Shown in pieces: positions 53,612-63,483 of a stretch of 64,000 bases of DNA; position 1 is the first letter of the stretch, and each line of letters opens with the position of its first letter. The notes below the pieces were generated by a model, which saw only the letters and a list, made by a program, of their open reading frames with translations, was not told the DNA's origin and made no database searches. Origin of the DNA: Amycolatopsis bartoniae (GTDB lineage: Bacteria; Actinomycetota; Actinomycetes; Mycobacteriales; Pseudonocardiaceae); assembly GCF_014191255.1 (NCBI RefSeq), contig NZ_JACHWH010000010.1, positions 1-64,000 of the forward strand, read 5' to 3'. The translations under genes were made by a program, and so were the position numbers.

Positions 53612-53617
53612 ACGGTA
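53612..53617 (-). promoter_or_regulatory. -10 element TACCGT, leaderless lysE-family promoter
   Basis: On the minus strand TACCGT, six bases (CGGGTC), then the ATG at 53605, with no Shine-Dalgarno sequence. Confidence 0.5.
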
Positions 53618-53676
53618 GCCGCCGCCGCGCGTCCTGCCGAGCGGTTTTTGTCGGTGAGTGCTGGTACGAAGAGCCG

Positions 53677-54843
53677 GTGAGCACGCGGATGACCACCGGG
53701 CAGCGCCGCGCCCGGCTGATGACCCGGCACCTGCTGGCCGCCCCGGCCACGGACGTGACCGAGGTGGCGGAAAGCCTGGTGGCGCTGCACGCCACCGACC
53801 CGGCGACGGTGCACCTGTCGGTGGCGGCGCGGCTGCGCAAGCCGGTGACGGCCGAGCACGCGCTGTACGAGGAACGCACGCTGGTGCGGATGCTGGGCAT
53901 GCGGCGCACGGTGTTCGTCGTTCCCGCCGCCCTGGCGCCGGTCGTGCAGGCGGCGTGCGCCGACGACATCGCCCGCAAGCAGCGGAAGCTGCTGCTGCAG
54001 CACCTGGCCACGGCGGAGCTGGACACCGACCTGGACCGCTGGCTCGCCGAGGTCGAGGAGGGCGCTTTCGCGGCACTGTGCAAGCGGGGTGCCGCCCACG
54101 CGCAGCAGCTCGCGGACGACGAACCCAGGCTGCGCACGCAAATCCTGATGTCGCAAGGAAAACCGTACGAAGCGCGGACCTACGTCACCAACCGGGTGCT
54201 GTTCCTGCTCGCCGCGCAGGGGCGCATCGTGCGCGGCCGCCCGCGGGGCTCGTGGCTGTCCACCCAGTACTCCTGGGTGCCCGCCGACTCGTGGCTGCCG
54301 GGCGGGATTCCGGCACTGCCCGCGGAGGAGGCCCGCGTCGAACTGGCCCGGCGGTGGCTGCGCGCGTTCGGCCCGGCCACGGTCGAGGACCTCAAGTGGT
54401 GGACCGGCTGGACGGCGACCCAGGTGAAGAAGGCGCTCACGGTGCTCGCTCCCGCCGAGGTGGACATCGACGGCAGGCCCGCCATCGTGCTGCCCGGCGA
54501 CGTGGAACCGGTGACGGCGCCCGAGCCTGCCGCCGCGCTGCTGCCCGCGCTCGACCCGACGCCGATGGGCTGGCTGGGGCGCGACTGGTACCTCGGCGCG
54601 CACCAGGCGGAGTTGTTCGACCGCACCGGAAACATCGGCCCCACCGTGTGGTGGGACGGGCGCATCGTCGGTGGCTGGGCGCAGCGCCCGGACGGCGAGA
54701 TCGCCTACCGCTTGCTGGAGGACGCCGGCGCCGACGCGGAGGCGGCGATCGCGCGGAAGGCGGACCAGTTGCGCGAGTGGCTCGGTGCCGTCCGGATCGC
54801 CCCGAAATTCCGCACTCCGGTGGAGCAGGCGCTGCTTACTTGA
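53677..54843 (+). CDS. Winged-helix DNA-binding (HTH_42/YcaQ-like) protein
   Basis: 388 residues, the actinobacterial form of the winged-helix DNA-binding domain family that includes crosslink glycosylases such as YcaQ/AlkX. Blocks ESLVALHATDPATVHLSV, FVVPAALAPVV, GWLGRDWYLG and GGWAQRPDGEIAYRLL are family-like. Whether it unhooks DNA crosslinks is unknown. Divergent from lysE with 71 nt between starts. Confidence 0.8.
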   Translation: MSTRMTTGQRRARLMTRHLLAAPATDVTEVAESLVALHATDPATVHLSVAARLRKPVTAEHALYEERTLVRMLGMRRTVFVVPAALAPVVQAACADDIARKQRKLLLQHLATAELDTDLDRWLAEVEEGAFAALCKRGAAHAQQLADDEPRLRTQILMSQGKPYEARTYVTNRVLFLLAAQGRIVRGRPRGSWLSTQYSWVPADSWLPGGIPALPAEEARVELARRWLRAFGPATVEDLKWWTGWTATQVKKALTVLAPAEVDIDGRPAIVLPGDVEPVTAPEPAAALLPALDPTPMGWLGRDWYLGAHQAELFDRTGNIGPTVWWDGRIVGGWAQRPDGEIAYRLLEDAGADAEAAIARKADQLREWLGAVRIAPKFRTPVEQALLT

Positions 54844-54903
54844 TCGATTCCCCTGGTGGTGGACATCTCGTCGGTCCCTGTGAGTCGGCGCAGGCCAGCA
54901 CGC

Positions 54904-55980
<1,077 letters not shown>

Positions 55981-55984
55981 GGCC

Positions 55985-57193
55985 ATGGCCGTCAAGACAC
56001 TCGAAGACCTCCTGGCCGAAGGTGTCGCCGGACGGCGCGTGCTGGTCCGCTCGGACCTGAACGTGCCGCTCGACGGCGACACCATCACCGACGACGGCCG
56101 GGTGCGTGCCGCGCTGCCGACGATCCGCCGCCTGGCCGAGGCCGGCGCGCGGGTGGTCGTCGCGGCCCACCTCGGCCGCCCGAAGGGCGCCCCGGAGCCG
56201 AAGTACTCGCTCAAGCCGGTCGCGCACCGGCTCGGCGAGCTGCTCGGCGCCGAGGTCGCGCTGGCCGCCGACGTGGTCGGTGACAGCGCCAAGGCCGTCG
56301 CGGGCTCGCTGGCCGACGGCCAGGTCGCGCTGCTGGAGAACGTGCGGTTCGACCCGCGCGAAACCAGCAAGGACTCCGCCGAGCGGGACGAGCTGGCGCA
56401 CGAGTTCGCCGCTCTCGTCGGCGAGGACGGCGCGTTCGTCTCCGACGGGTTCGGCGTCGTGCACCGCAAGCAGGCGTCGGTCTACGACGTCGCCCGCACC
56501 CTGCCCGCCTACGCGGGTGGCCTGGTGCTCGCCGAGCTGGAAGTGCTCGGCAAGCTCATCGGCGAGCCGGAGCGGCCGTACACCGTGGTGCTGGGCGGGT
56601 CGAAGGTCTCCGACAAGCTCGCGGTGATCGAGGCCCTGCTGCCGAAGGTCGACCAGCTGCTCATCGGCGGCGGGATGGCGTTCACGTTCCTCGCCGCGCA
56701 GGGCCACTCCGTGGGTTCGTCGCTGCTGGAGCAGGACTTCGTCGAGACCGCGCGCAAGCTGCTGGAGACCGACGGCGACAAGATCGTCGTCCCGGTCGAC
56801 GTCGTGGTGGCGGACAGGTTCGCCGCCGACGCCGCCACGGACACGGTCGCGGCCGACGCGATCCCGGACGGCTGGATGGGCCTGGACATCGGCCCGCGCA
56901 CGGTCGAGTCCTTCGCGGCCGCGGTCGCCAAGGCGAAGACGGTGTTCTGGAACGGCCCCGCCGGCGTGTTCGAGATGGCGCCGTTCGCGGCGGGCACCCG
57001 TGGCGTCGCGCAGGCGATCGCGGACTCGGACTCGTTCAGCGTGGTCGGCGGCGGTGACTCGGCCGCGGCGGTCCGGCTGCTCGGCCTGCCGGAGGACGGT
57101 TTCTCGCACATCTCCACCGGCGGCGGTGCTTCGCTGGAGTACCTGGAGGGCAAGGAACTGCCCGGCGTCGCCGTGCTGGACGAGGAGGGCTGA
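55985..57193 (+). CDS. pgk: Phosphoglycerate kinase
   Basis: 402 residues. [10 protein letters not shown] near residue 20, HLGRPKG near residue 60, GGSKVSDKL near residue 200 and the ATP-binding GGGDSAAAV near residue 355 are all present. Transfers phosphate from 1,3-bisphosphoglycerate to ADP. Stop and tpiA start overlap (TGATG). Confidence 0.97.
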   Translation: MAVKTLEDLLAEGVAGRRVLVRSDLNVPLDGDTITDDGRVRAALPTIRRLAEAGARVVVAAHLGRPKGAPEPKYSLKPVAHRLGELLGAEVALAADVVGDSAKAVAGSLADGQVALLENVRFDPRETSKDSAERDELAHEFAALVGEDGAFVSDGFGVVHRKQASVYDVARTLPAYAGGLVLAELEVLGKLIGEPERPYTVVLGGSKVSDKLAVIEALLPKVDQLLIGGGMAFTFLAAQGHSVGSSLLEQDFVETARKLLETDGDKIVVPVDVVVADRFAADAATDTVAADAIPDGWMGLDIGPRTVESFAAAVAKAKTVFWNGPAGVFEMAPFAAGTRGVAQAIADSDSFSVVGGGDSAAAVRLLGLPEDGFSHISTGGGASLEYLEGKELPGVAVLDEEG

Positions 57194-57981
57194 TGGCGCG
57201 CAAGACGCTGGTCGCCGGCAACTGGAAGATGAACCTCAACCACCTCGAGGCCATCGCGCTGGCGCAGAAGATCGCGTTCTCCCTGCCGGAGAAGTACTAC
57301 GCGAAAGTCGATGTCGCCCTACTCCCTCCCTTTACGGACATCCGCAGCATCCAGACCCTCGTCGACGGCGACAAGCTCCTGTTCACCTACGGTGCGCAGG
57401 ACCTGTCGCCGCACGACTCGGGCGCGTACACCGGGGACATCTCCGGCCCGATGCTCGCGAAGCTGGGCTGCCAGTACGTCACGGTGGGTCACTCCGAGCG
57501 GCGCGAGTACCACCACGAGGACGACGAGCTGGTCAACAAGAAGGTCCGCGCGGCGATCAAGCACGGCATCAAGCCGATCCTGTGCGTCGGCGAGCCGCTC
57601 GAGGTGCGTGAGGCGGGCGGCCACGTCGACCACGGCTGCGACCAGCTGCTGGCCGGGCTCAAGGGCCTCAAGGCCGAGCAGGTCGCGGAGCAGGTCGTGG
57701 TCGCGTACGAGCCGGTGTGGGCGATCGGCACCGGCCGGGTCGCGACCCAGGCCGACGCCGAGGAGGTCTGCAAGGCGCTGCGCGCCACGCTCGCGGAGAA
57801 GTACGGCGCGGACGTGGCCGACAAGGTCCGCATCCTCTACGGCGGCTCGGTGAAGTCGAACAACATCGCCGAGCTGGTGGCGTGCGACAACATCGACGGT
57901 GCGCTGGTCGGCGGGGCGAGCCTGCAGGCCGACGAGTTCACCAAGCTGTGCGCGCTCGCGGCCGGGGGACCGCTGCCGTGA
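57193..57981 (+). CDS. tpiA: Triosephosphate isomerase
   Basis: 262 residues. AGNWKMNLN has the active-site Asn and Lys, VGHSERREY the His, and [14 protein letters not shown] the catalytic Glu and loop 6. The [12 protein letters not shown] phosphate loop follows. Complete. Confidence 0.97.
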   Translation: MARKTLVAGNWKMNLNHLEAIALAQKIAFSLPEKYYAKVDVALLPPFTDIRSIQTLVDGDKLLFTYGAQDLSPHDSGAYTGDISGPMLAKLGCQYVTVGHSERREYHHEDDELVNKKVRAAIKHGIKPILCVGEPLEVREAGGHVDHGCDQLLAGLKGLKAEQVAEQVVVAYEPVWAIGTGRVATQADAEEVCKALRATLAEKYGADVADKVRILYGGSVKSNNIAELVACDNIDGALVGGASLQADEFTKLCALAAGGPLP

Positions 57982-57998
57982 CCCTTGCGGGCGGCGAG

Positions 57999-58004
57999 TA
58001 GTCT
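57999..58004 (+). promoter_or_regulatory. -10 element TAGTCT upstream of secG
   Basis: TAGTCT lies 17 nt after the tpiA stop and would give secG a leader of about 100 nt. Confidence 0.5.
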
Positions 58005-58111
58005 GGCAACCTCAGACCGTCACACGATCAGGGAACACCTTTCGCGGTGCCGTACGATCGGGCCACCCGCCCGGCAGGTCGTCCGGCGCTCCGAGGACCA
58101 CAGAGGATGAG

Positions 58112-58342
58112 ATGAAGCTGTTCCTGCAAATCCTGTTGATCGCCTCCAGCGTGCTGCTGGTGATCGCGGTACTGCTGCACCGTGGGCGCGGTGGCGGGTT
58201 GTCCTCGCTGTTCGGCGGCGGGATGCAGTCGAGTCTCGCGGGGTCGAGCGTGGCCGAGAAGAACCTCGACCGGATCACCCTGCTGCTCGGTGCCGTGTGG
58301 CTGATCAGCATCGTGGGCCTCGGCCTGCTGCTGAAGGTCTGA
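58112..58342 (+). CDS. secG: Preprotein translocase subunit SecG
   Basis: 76 residues with two transmembrane helices (about 3-22 and 54-74) joined by the conserved Gly-rich loop RGRGGGLSSLFGGGMQSSLAGSS. It aids SecYEG protein export. The ATG at 58112 is preceded by AGAGGATGAG. Position after tpiA is typical for actinobacteria. Confidence 0.95.
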   Translation: MKLFLQILLIASSVLLVIAVLLHRGRGGGLSSLFGGGMQSSLAGSSVAEKNLDRITLLLGAVWLISIVGLGLLLKV

Positions 58343-58394
58343 GTGCACGGGCGTGCCTATGGGGGGCGCGCCGCCTATCACCCTGTGAGGATTC

Positions 58395-58736
58395 ATGGTT
58401 GGCGGTAACGCGATTCGAGGCACCAGGGTCGGTGCCGGTCCTTCCGGCGAATCCGAGCGCGGCGAGTCCGCGCCGCGGCGCCGGGTCTCCTACTGGTGTG
58501 CGAACGGGCACGAGTCGCGTCCGTCGTTCGCGATGGACGCGGAGGTTCCCGAGGAGTGGGACTGCCCGCGCTGCGGACTGCCCGGTGGGCAGGACGCCAA
58601 GAACCCGCCGGCGGCACCGAGGACCGAGCCGTACAAGACCCACCTGGCGTACGTGAAGGAGCGGCGCAGCGACGCCGACGGTGAGGCGATCCTCGCCGAG
58701 GCGCTCGAACGGCTGCGTCAGCGGCGCCAGATCTGA
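58395..58736 (+). CDS. rbpA: RNA polymerase-binding protein RbpA
   Basis: 113 residues. A basic N-terminal tail is followed by the core YWCANGHESRPSFAMDAEVPEEWDCPRCG (Cys/His zinc site in Streptomyces-type RbpA) and a C-terminal sigma-interacting helix (THLAYVKERRSDADGEAILAEALERLR region). It binds RNA polymerase and primary sigma and stabilises the open complex. Its own gene unit, ended by a strong terminator. Confidence 0.95.
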   Translation: MVGGNAIRGTRVGAGPSGESERGESAPRRRVSYWCANGHESRPSFAMDAEVPEEWDCPRCGLPGGQDAKNPPAAPRTEPYKTHLAYVKERRSDADGEAILAEALERLRQRRQI

Positions 58737-58756
58737 GTCGGAGGAGTCCCGTACGC

Positions 58757-58790
58757 AGGGGGCCGGTTTTCCCCAGGAAACCGGCCCCCT
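58757..58790. terminator. Bidirectional terminator between rbpA and the histidine kinase gene
   Basis: A perfect 13-bp stem, 58757-58769 with 58778-58790, with an 8-nt loop TCCCCAGG. TTT on the ascending and AAA on the descending side give a short T run in both directions. It ends 7 nt from the convergent kinase stop. Confidence 0.9.
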
Positions 58791-58797
58791 CGTCATG

Positions 58798-59982
58798 TCA
58801 GGACTTCACCGGGTAGATCGCCCTGACCCGGAAGCCGCCGTCGTCGGTGGATGTGGTCTCGAAGCTGCCGCCGAGCAGCCGGGCGCGTTCCGCGAGGCCG
58901 GTCAGGCCGTGGCCGCCCGAGGGCAGCGTGGTAGCGGGCCGGCACGGGCTGTCGTTGCGCACCTCGATGTTCAGCGCGTCCCCGTCGCCCAGGATCAGGA
59001 TCGTGGCGCGGGCGCCGGGCGCGTGCTTGCGGACGTTCGTCAGGCACTCCTGCACCGTCCGGTAGGCGGCGGCGGACACCTTCGCGGGCAGCTGGTCCGG
59101 CACGCTGTCCACGGTGAGCTGCACCGGCACCTCGCAGTCGCGCACGAGCTGGTCGAGCTCGCCGATCCCGGGCTGCGGCCCGTCGTCGGCGGCGCCGGAG
59201 CGCAGCACGCCGACCAGGGAGCGCAGCTCTTCGAGCGTGCGGGTGGACAGCTGGCGGATGACCCGAGCGGTCTCCTGCGCGTCGGCGGAGCCACCGGCCG
59301 CGAGCACCCCGGCCTGCATGGCGATGAGCGTGATGTCGTGGGACACGACGTCGTGCATCTCGCGGGCGAGCCGGGCGCGTTCCTCGTTGCGCACCGCGTC
59401 GTCACGCAGCCGCTGCTCGCGGTCGCGGCTCGCGGCCAGCTCGCCGAGCTTCTGCGACAGCTGGGCCCGCGCCCCGATGAGCAGGCCGATGGCGATGGGC
59501 ATCCCGGCGACGAGCACGCCGTAGATGCCGTCGAGCACGTGCTCGCGCCAGCTCAGCTGGGCGAAGTCCGACAGCGGCCACTGGATGAACCGGCACGCCC
59601 ACACCAGCGCCGCGCCCACCCAGACCTGCCAGTGCGTCTGCCTGCGGGTGGCCAGCATGCCCAGGGCGATCATCGCGGCGAGCTGCGACCAGCCGGTCAG
59701 GAAGCCCGGCACGGTGCCGAGGACGACGGCGAACGGCAGCCACCGCCGTGCGGCGAGCGCCAGGCAGGCGAACGCCGAGAGGTAGATCGAGTACGGTTCC
59801 GCCTTCTCGGGGATCACCAGCCACACGTCGAGCGCCGCCAGCAGGATGGCGGCGGCGTCGACCGCGAGCGGTGCCCAGGTGGTGCGTCGCGTCAGCACTT
59901 CCCAGAGCGCGCCCGCGCGTGCTCGCCCGGCTGTCTTGTTCCCGCTGACCGGAATGCGGATGGAGAGTCCGTCAGTGCTCAT
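58798..59982 (-). CDS. NarL/DesK-type sensor histidine kinase
   Basis: 394 residues from the ATG at 59982; an ATG at 59997 would add five. Five or so transmembrane helices fill about residues 40-160. A short coil is followed by a HisKA_3 domain with the phospho-acceptor His in RLAREMHDVVSHDITLI. The HATPase has TVQECLTNVRKHA (N box), NDSPC and GGHGLTGLAERARLLGG (G boxes). No response regulator gene is adjacent, although this kinase type normally has a LuxR-type partner next to it. Confidence 0.9.
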   Translation of the reverse strand: MSTDGLSIRIPVSGNKTAGRARAGALWEVLTRRTTWAPLAVDAAAILLAALDVWLVIPEKAEPYSIYLSAFACLALAARRWLPFAVVLGTVPGFLTGWSQLAAMIALGMLATRRQTHWQVWVGAALVWACRFIQWPLSDFAQLSWREHVLDGIYGVLVAGMPIAIGLLIGARAQLSQKLGELAASRDREQRLRDDAVRNEERARLAREMHDVVSHDITLIAMQAGVLAAGGSADAQETARVIRQLSTRTLEELRSLVGVLRSGAADDGPQPGIGELDQLVRDCEVPVQLTVDSVPDQLPAKVSAAAYRTVQECLTNVRKHAPGARATILILGDGDALNIEVRNDSPCRPATTLPSGGHGLTGLAERARLLGGSFETTSTDDGGFRVRAIYPVKS

Positions 59983-60188
59983 GGAATCGGCCCTCACTCG
60001 TCTCGTGGACTTGACGGTGAGATGCGCGGAAGGGCGCGTCGGGACGCACGCCGGGGAATTTATGTGCGGATGCTAACGAGGAACTGTGTGCCGGGCGTGA
60101 ACTTTCACCGGCTGTCACGGAAATCCGCACGGCGGACGCGCTCCGAAGGGCCTATGGTGCAGACCAATGCGCCAGAGGCCCTCCGGGG

Positions 60189-60968
60189 TCAGGCCGTGGG
60201 CGGCTGGTACACGTGGGACAGCTTGCCCGCCGCCGCGCGGTCGAGCAGCCACAGGGTGCGCCGCCTGCCGCGGGCACCCGCGACCGGCAGCTGCACCTCG
60301 CCCGCGCCGGACAGCGCGAGCGCCACCGCGTCCGCCTTCGCCTCGCCGGTGGTCAGCAGCCACACGTCGTGCGCCCGGCGGATCGCGGGCAGCGTCAGCG
60401 AAACCCGCGTCGGCGGCGGCTTCGGGCAGTTGCGCACCGCCACCACCGAGCGCTCGGTCTCGTAGACCGCCGGGGACTCGGGGAACACCGACGCGGTGTG
60501 CCCCTCGCCGCCCAGGCCCAGCAGCATGATGTCGAACCCCGGCACGTCGCCGTGGTCCTCCGGCCGTGCGTGGGCGGCCAGCACCCGGGCGTAGGCGTCG
60601 GCGGCCGCGTCGACGTCGTCGCCGAACTCGCCGTCCGACGCCGCCATCGCGTGCACCCGCTTCGGGTCGACGGGCACGTGGTCGAGCAGGGCCTCGCGGG
60701 CCTGCTTCTCGTTGCGCTCGTCGTCGTCCGCGGGCACGAACCGCTCGTCGCCCCAGTACAGGTCCAGCCGCGACCAGTCCACCGCGTCCCGCGCGGGGGA
60801 GCGGCGGAGCTGGTCGAGCACCGCGATGCCGGTGCTGCCGCCGGTGAGCACGAGCGACGCCGAGCCCTGGGCGGCCTGCAGGTCCACCAGCCGGGTCACC
60901 AGGCGCGCGGCGGCGGCCGCGGCGAGGAGCTCCGGATTGGCGTAGACCACCACCTCGGACTCGCTCAT
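60189..60968 (-). CDS. pgl: 6-phosphogluconolactonase
   Basis: 259 residues, NagB-like fold. LTGGSTGIAVLDQL near residue 42, LYWGDERFVPADDDERN near residue 70, and LLGLGGEGHTASVFP with the conserved His near residue 160 are present. Hydrolyses 6-phosphogluconolactone, step 2 of the oxidative pentose phosphate path (devB in mycobacteria). Overlaps opcA as ATGA and ends the operon. Confidence 0.95.
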   Translation of the reverse strand: MSESEVVVYANPELLAAAAAARLVTRLVDLQAAQGSASLVLTGGSTGIAVLDQLRRSPARDAVDWSRLDLYWGDERFVPADDDERNEKQAREALLDHVPVDPKRVHAMAASDGEFGDDVDAAADAYARVLAAHARPEDHGDVPGFDIMLLGLGGEGHTASVFPESPAVYETERSVVAVRNCPKPPPTRVSLTLPAIRRAHDVWLLTTGEAKADAVALALSGAGEVQLPVAGARGRRRTLWLLDRAAAGKLSHVYQPPTA

Positions 60969-61960
60969 GAGGTGGCGGCCTTCGCGGGCTTCTTGCCGTT
61001 CTTCGGCTTGCCGTTGCCCTTCGCGGCCGGCGCCTTCACCGCACCCGTCGCGAGCTTGTCCAGCCCCTGCAGCGCGGCCTCGTAGACCTCGTCCGGGTCG
61101 AGCCGCCGCAGCTCCTCGATCAGGCAGTCCTTGGTGCTGCGCCGGTGCAGCGCGATGCGCCGCGTCGGCTGGCCCGGCTGGGTCAGCGTGCCGATCTTGC
61201 CGTCGGGCCGGTGCAGCTCGATGACGCCCGAGCGCCGCTCCAGCTGGACCGACACCATGCCCTGCGCGTTGGGCACCTTGGTCCGCTTCACCGGGATCTT
61301 GAGGTACTCGGCGAGCCAGCCCGCGAGCAGCTCGGTGGACGGCGAGTCGGCCTCGCCGGTCACCGTGGCCCCGGTGATCGCCTCGTACGGCGGCAGGTCG
61401 AGCGCCGCGACCAGCTGGGCGCGCCAGTTGGTCAGCCGCGTCCACGCCAGGTCGGTGTCGCCCGGCGTGTAGGCCTTGCGGCGCGTGGTCAGCGCGCGGA
61501 TCGGGTTCTTCTCCGCCGCCGAGTCGGTGATCCGCCGCTGCGCGAGCAGGCCGATCGGGTCCTCCGCCGGCGACTTCGGGCCCGCGCTGGGCCACCAGGT
61601 GACGATCGGCGCATCCGGCAGCAGCAGCGGCACCACCGCGCTCTGGCCCTGGGCCGCGAGCGGGCCGTAGAGCCGCAGCACGACGACCTCGCTGGCCCCG
61701 GCGTCGCCGCCGATGCGGATCTGGCCGTCGATGCGGGCCGCCGCCGTGCGGGACCCGCGGGCGATCACGATGACCCGGCACGGGTGCTCCCGGCTGGCCT
61801 CGTTCGCCGCGTCGATGTGCGCCTCCAGGTGCTCGCCGTCGTCGTCGACGATCACCAGGGTGAGCACGCGGCCCAGGGCGACGGCGCCGCCCTGCTCCCG
61901 CAGCTCGACGAGCTTGCGGTTGACCTGCGAGGTGGTGGTCGAGGGCAGATCGATGATCAC
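60965..61960 (-). CDS. opcA: Glucose-6-phosphate dehydrogenase assembly protein OpcA
   Basis: 331 residues. VTWWPSAGPKSPAEDPIGLLAQRRITDSA is in the style of OpcA blocks, with LTNWRAQLVAAL following. A Lys/Ala-rich tail (GNGKPKNGKKPAKAA) ends the protein. In cyanobacteria and actinobacteria OpcA activates or assembles Zwf. ATGA overlaps on both sides keep zwf-opcA-pgl stoichiometric. Confidence 0.93.
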   Translation of the reverse strand: MIIDLPSTTTSQVNRKLVELREQGGAVALGRVLTLVIVDDDGEHLEAHIDAANEASREHPCRVIVIARGSRTAAARIDGQIRIGGDAGASEVVVLRLYGPLAAQGQSAVVPLLLPDAPIVTWWPSAGPKSPAEDPIGLLAQRRITDSAAEKNPIRALTTRRKAYTPGDTDLAWTRLTNWRAQLVAALDLPPYEAITGATVTGEADSPSTELLAGWLAEYLKIPVKRTKVPNAQGMVSVQLERRSGVIELHRPDGKIGTLTQPGQPTRRIALHRRSTKDCLIEELRRLDPDEVYEAALQGLDKLATGAVKAPAAKGNGKPKNGKKPAKAATS

Positions 61961-63483
61961 GGACGCCTCCAGTTCCGGCCCGAGCGGGCGAGCACCTCGT
62001 CAGCGGACGCGGGACCCCAGCTGCCCGGCGGGTACGGCTCGGGCGCGCCCTGCTTGGCCCAGTGCTCCAGGATCGGGTCGAGGATCTGCCAGGACAGCTC
62101 GACCTCCTCGTTCACCGGGAACAGCGACGGCTCGCCGAGCAGCACGTCGAGGATCAGCCGCTCGTACGCCTCGGGGGAGGACTCGGTGAACGCGTGGCCG
62201 TAGCCGAAGTCCATCGTGACGTCGCGGACCTCCATGGTGGTGCCCGGGACCTTCGAGCCGAACCGCATCGTCACGCCCTCGTCCGGCTGCACCCGGATGA
62301 CCAGCGCGTTCTGCCCCAGCTCCTCGGTGGAGGTGTAGTCGAACGGCAGGTGCGGGGCGCGCTTGAACATCACCGCGATCTCGGTGACGCGGCGGCCCAG
62401 CCGCTTGCCGGTGCGCAGGTAGAACGGCACCCCCGCCCAGCGGCGGTTCTGCACCTCCAGCGTCACCGCGGCGTAGGTCTCGGTGGTCGAGTCCTTCGCG
62501 AACCCGGCCTCCTGCAGCAGGCCCGGCACCTTCTTGCCGCCCTGCCAGCCGCCGGCGTACTGCCCGCGCGCGGTGGTCTCGTCGAACGGCTGCGCGGGCT
62601 TGATCGCCCGCAGCACCTTGATCTTCTCCGCCCGCAGCGCGTTCGGCTCGAACGACAGCGGCTCCTCCATCGCGGTGAAGGCGAGCAGCTGCAGCAGGTG
62701 GTTCTGGATCACGTCGCGCGCCGCGCCGATGCCGTCGTAGTAGCCCGCGCGGCCGCCGAGACCGATGTCCTCGGCCATGGTGATCTGCACGTGGTCGACG
62801 TAGTTGGCGTTCCAGATCGGCTCGAACAGCTGGTTCGCGAAGCGCAGCGCCAGGATGTTCTGCACCGTCTCCTTGCCGAGGTAGTGGTCGATGCGGAACA
62901 CCGACTCCTCGGGGAAGACGTCGTTGACGATCGCGTTGAGCTCCTTGGCGCTGGCCAGGTCGTGCCCGAACGGCTTCTCGATCACGACGCGGCGCCACGA
63001 CTGGTCGTCGCCCTGCGCCAGGCCGGACCGGGCCAGTTGCTTGGTCACGACGGGGAAGGCGCCGGGCGGGATCGACAGGTAGAACGCCGCGTTCCCGCCG
63101 GTGCCGCGCTCGCTGTCCAGCTCGCGCACGGTCTGCGCGAGCCGGTCGAACGCCTCGTCGTCGTCGAAGGAGCCCTGCACGAACCGGATGCCCTCGGCGA
63201 GCCGGTGCCAGACCGACTCGCGGAACGGGGTGCGGGCGTGCTCGGCGACCGCGTCGTGCACGAGCTGCCCGAAGTCCTCGTTCTCCCAGTCACGCCGGGC
63301 GAACCCGACCAGGGAGAAACCGGCGGGCAGCAGGCCGCGGTTGGCCAGGTCGTAGATGGCGGGCATCAGCTTCTTGCGCGACAGGTCACCCGTGACACCG
63401 AAGATGACCATGCTCGACGGCCCCGCGATCCGGGGCAGGCGTTTGTCGCGAGGGTCCCGCAGCGGGTTGCTCCACTGCTCCAT
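61957..63483 (-). CDS. zwf: Glucose-6-phosphate 1-dehydrogenase
   Basis: 508 residues from the ATG at 63483. NADP-binding VIFGVTGDLSRKKLMPAIYDLA near residue 30 and the active-site RIDHYLGKETVQN near residue 190 are canonical. First step of the oxidative pentose phosphate pathway, a main NADPH source. The start overlaps the upstream stop as TGATG. Confidence 0.97.
   Translation of the reverse strand: MEQWSNPLRDPRDKRLPRIAGPSSMVIFGVTGDLSRKKLMPAIYDLANRGLLPAGFSLVGFARRDWENEDFGQLVHDAVAEHARTPFRESVWHRLAEGIRFVQGSFDDDEAFDRLAQTVRELDSERGTGGNAAFYLSIPPGAFPVVTKQLARSGLAQGDDQSWRRVVIEKPFGHDLASAKELNAIVNDVFPEESVFRIDHYLGKETVQNILALRFANQLFEPIWNANYVDHVQITMAEDIGLGGRAGYYDGIGAARDVIQNHLLQLLAFTAMEEPLSFEPNALRAEKIKVLRAIKPAQPFDETTARGQYAGGWQGGKKVPGLLQEAGFAKDSTTETYAAVTLEVQNRRWAGVPFYLRTGKRLGRRVTEIAVMFKRAPHLPFDYTSTEELGQNALVIRVQPDEGVTMRFGSKVPGTTMEVRDVTMDFGYGHAFTESSPEAYERLILDVLLGEPSLFPVNEEVELSWQILDPILEHWAKQGAPEPYPPGSWGPASADEVLARSGRNWRRP

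Noticed and set aside
53677-54843. JetD-like nuclease candidate for the SMC complex
   Set aside because: The protein matches the HTH_42/YcaQ-like family, lacks TOPRIM motifs (acidic DxD after a Glu), and is 5 kb away in a different transcription unit.
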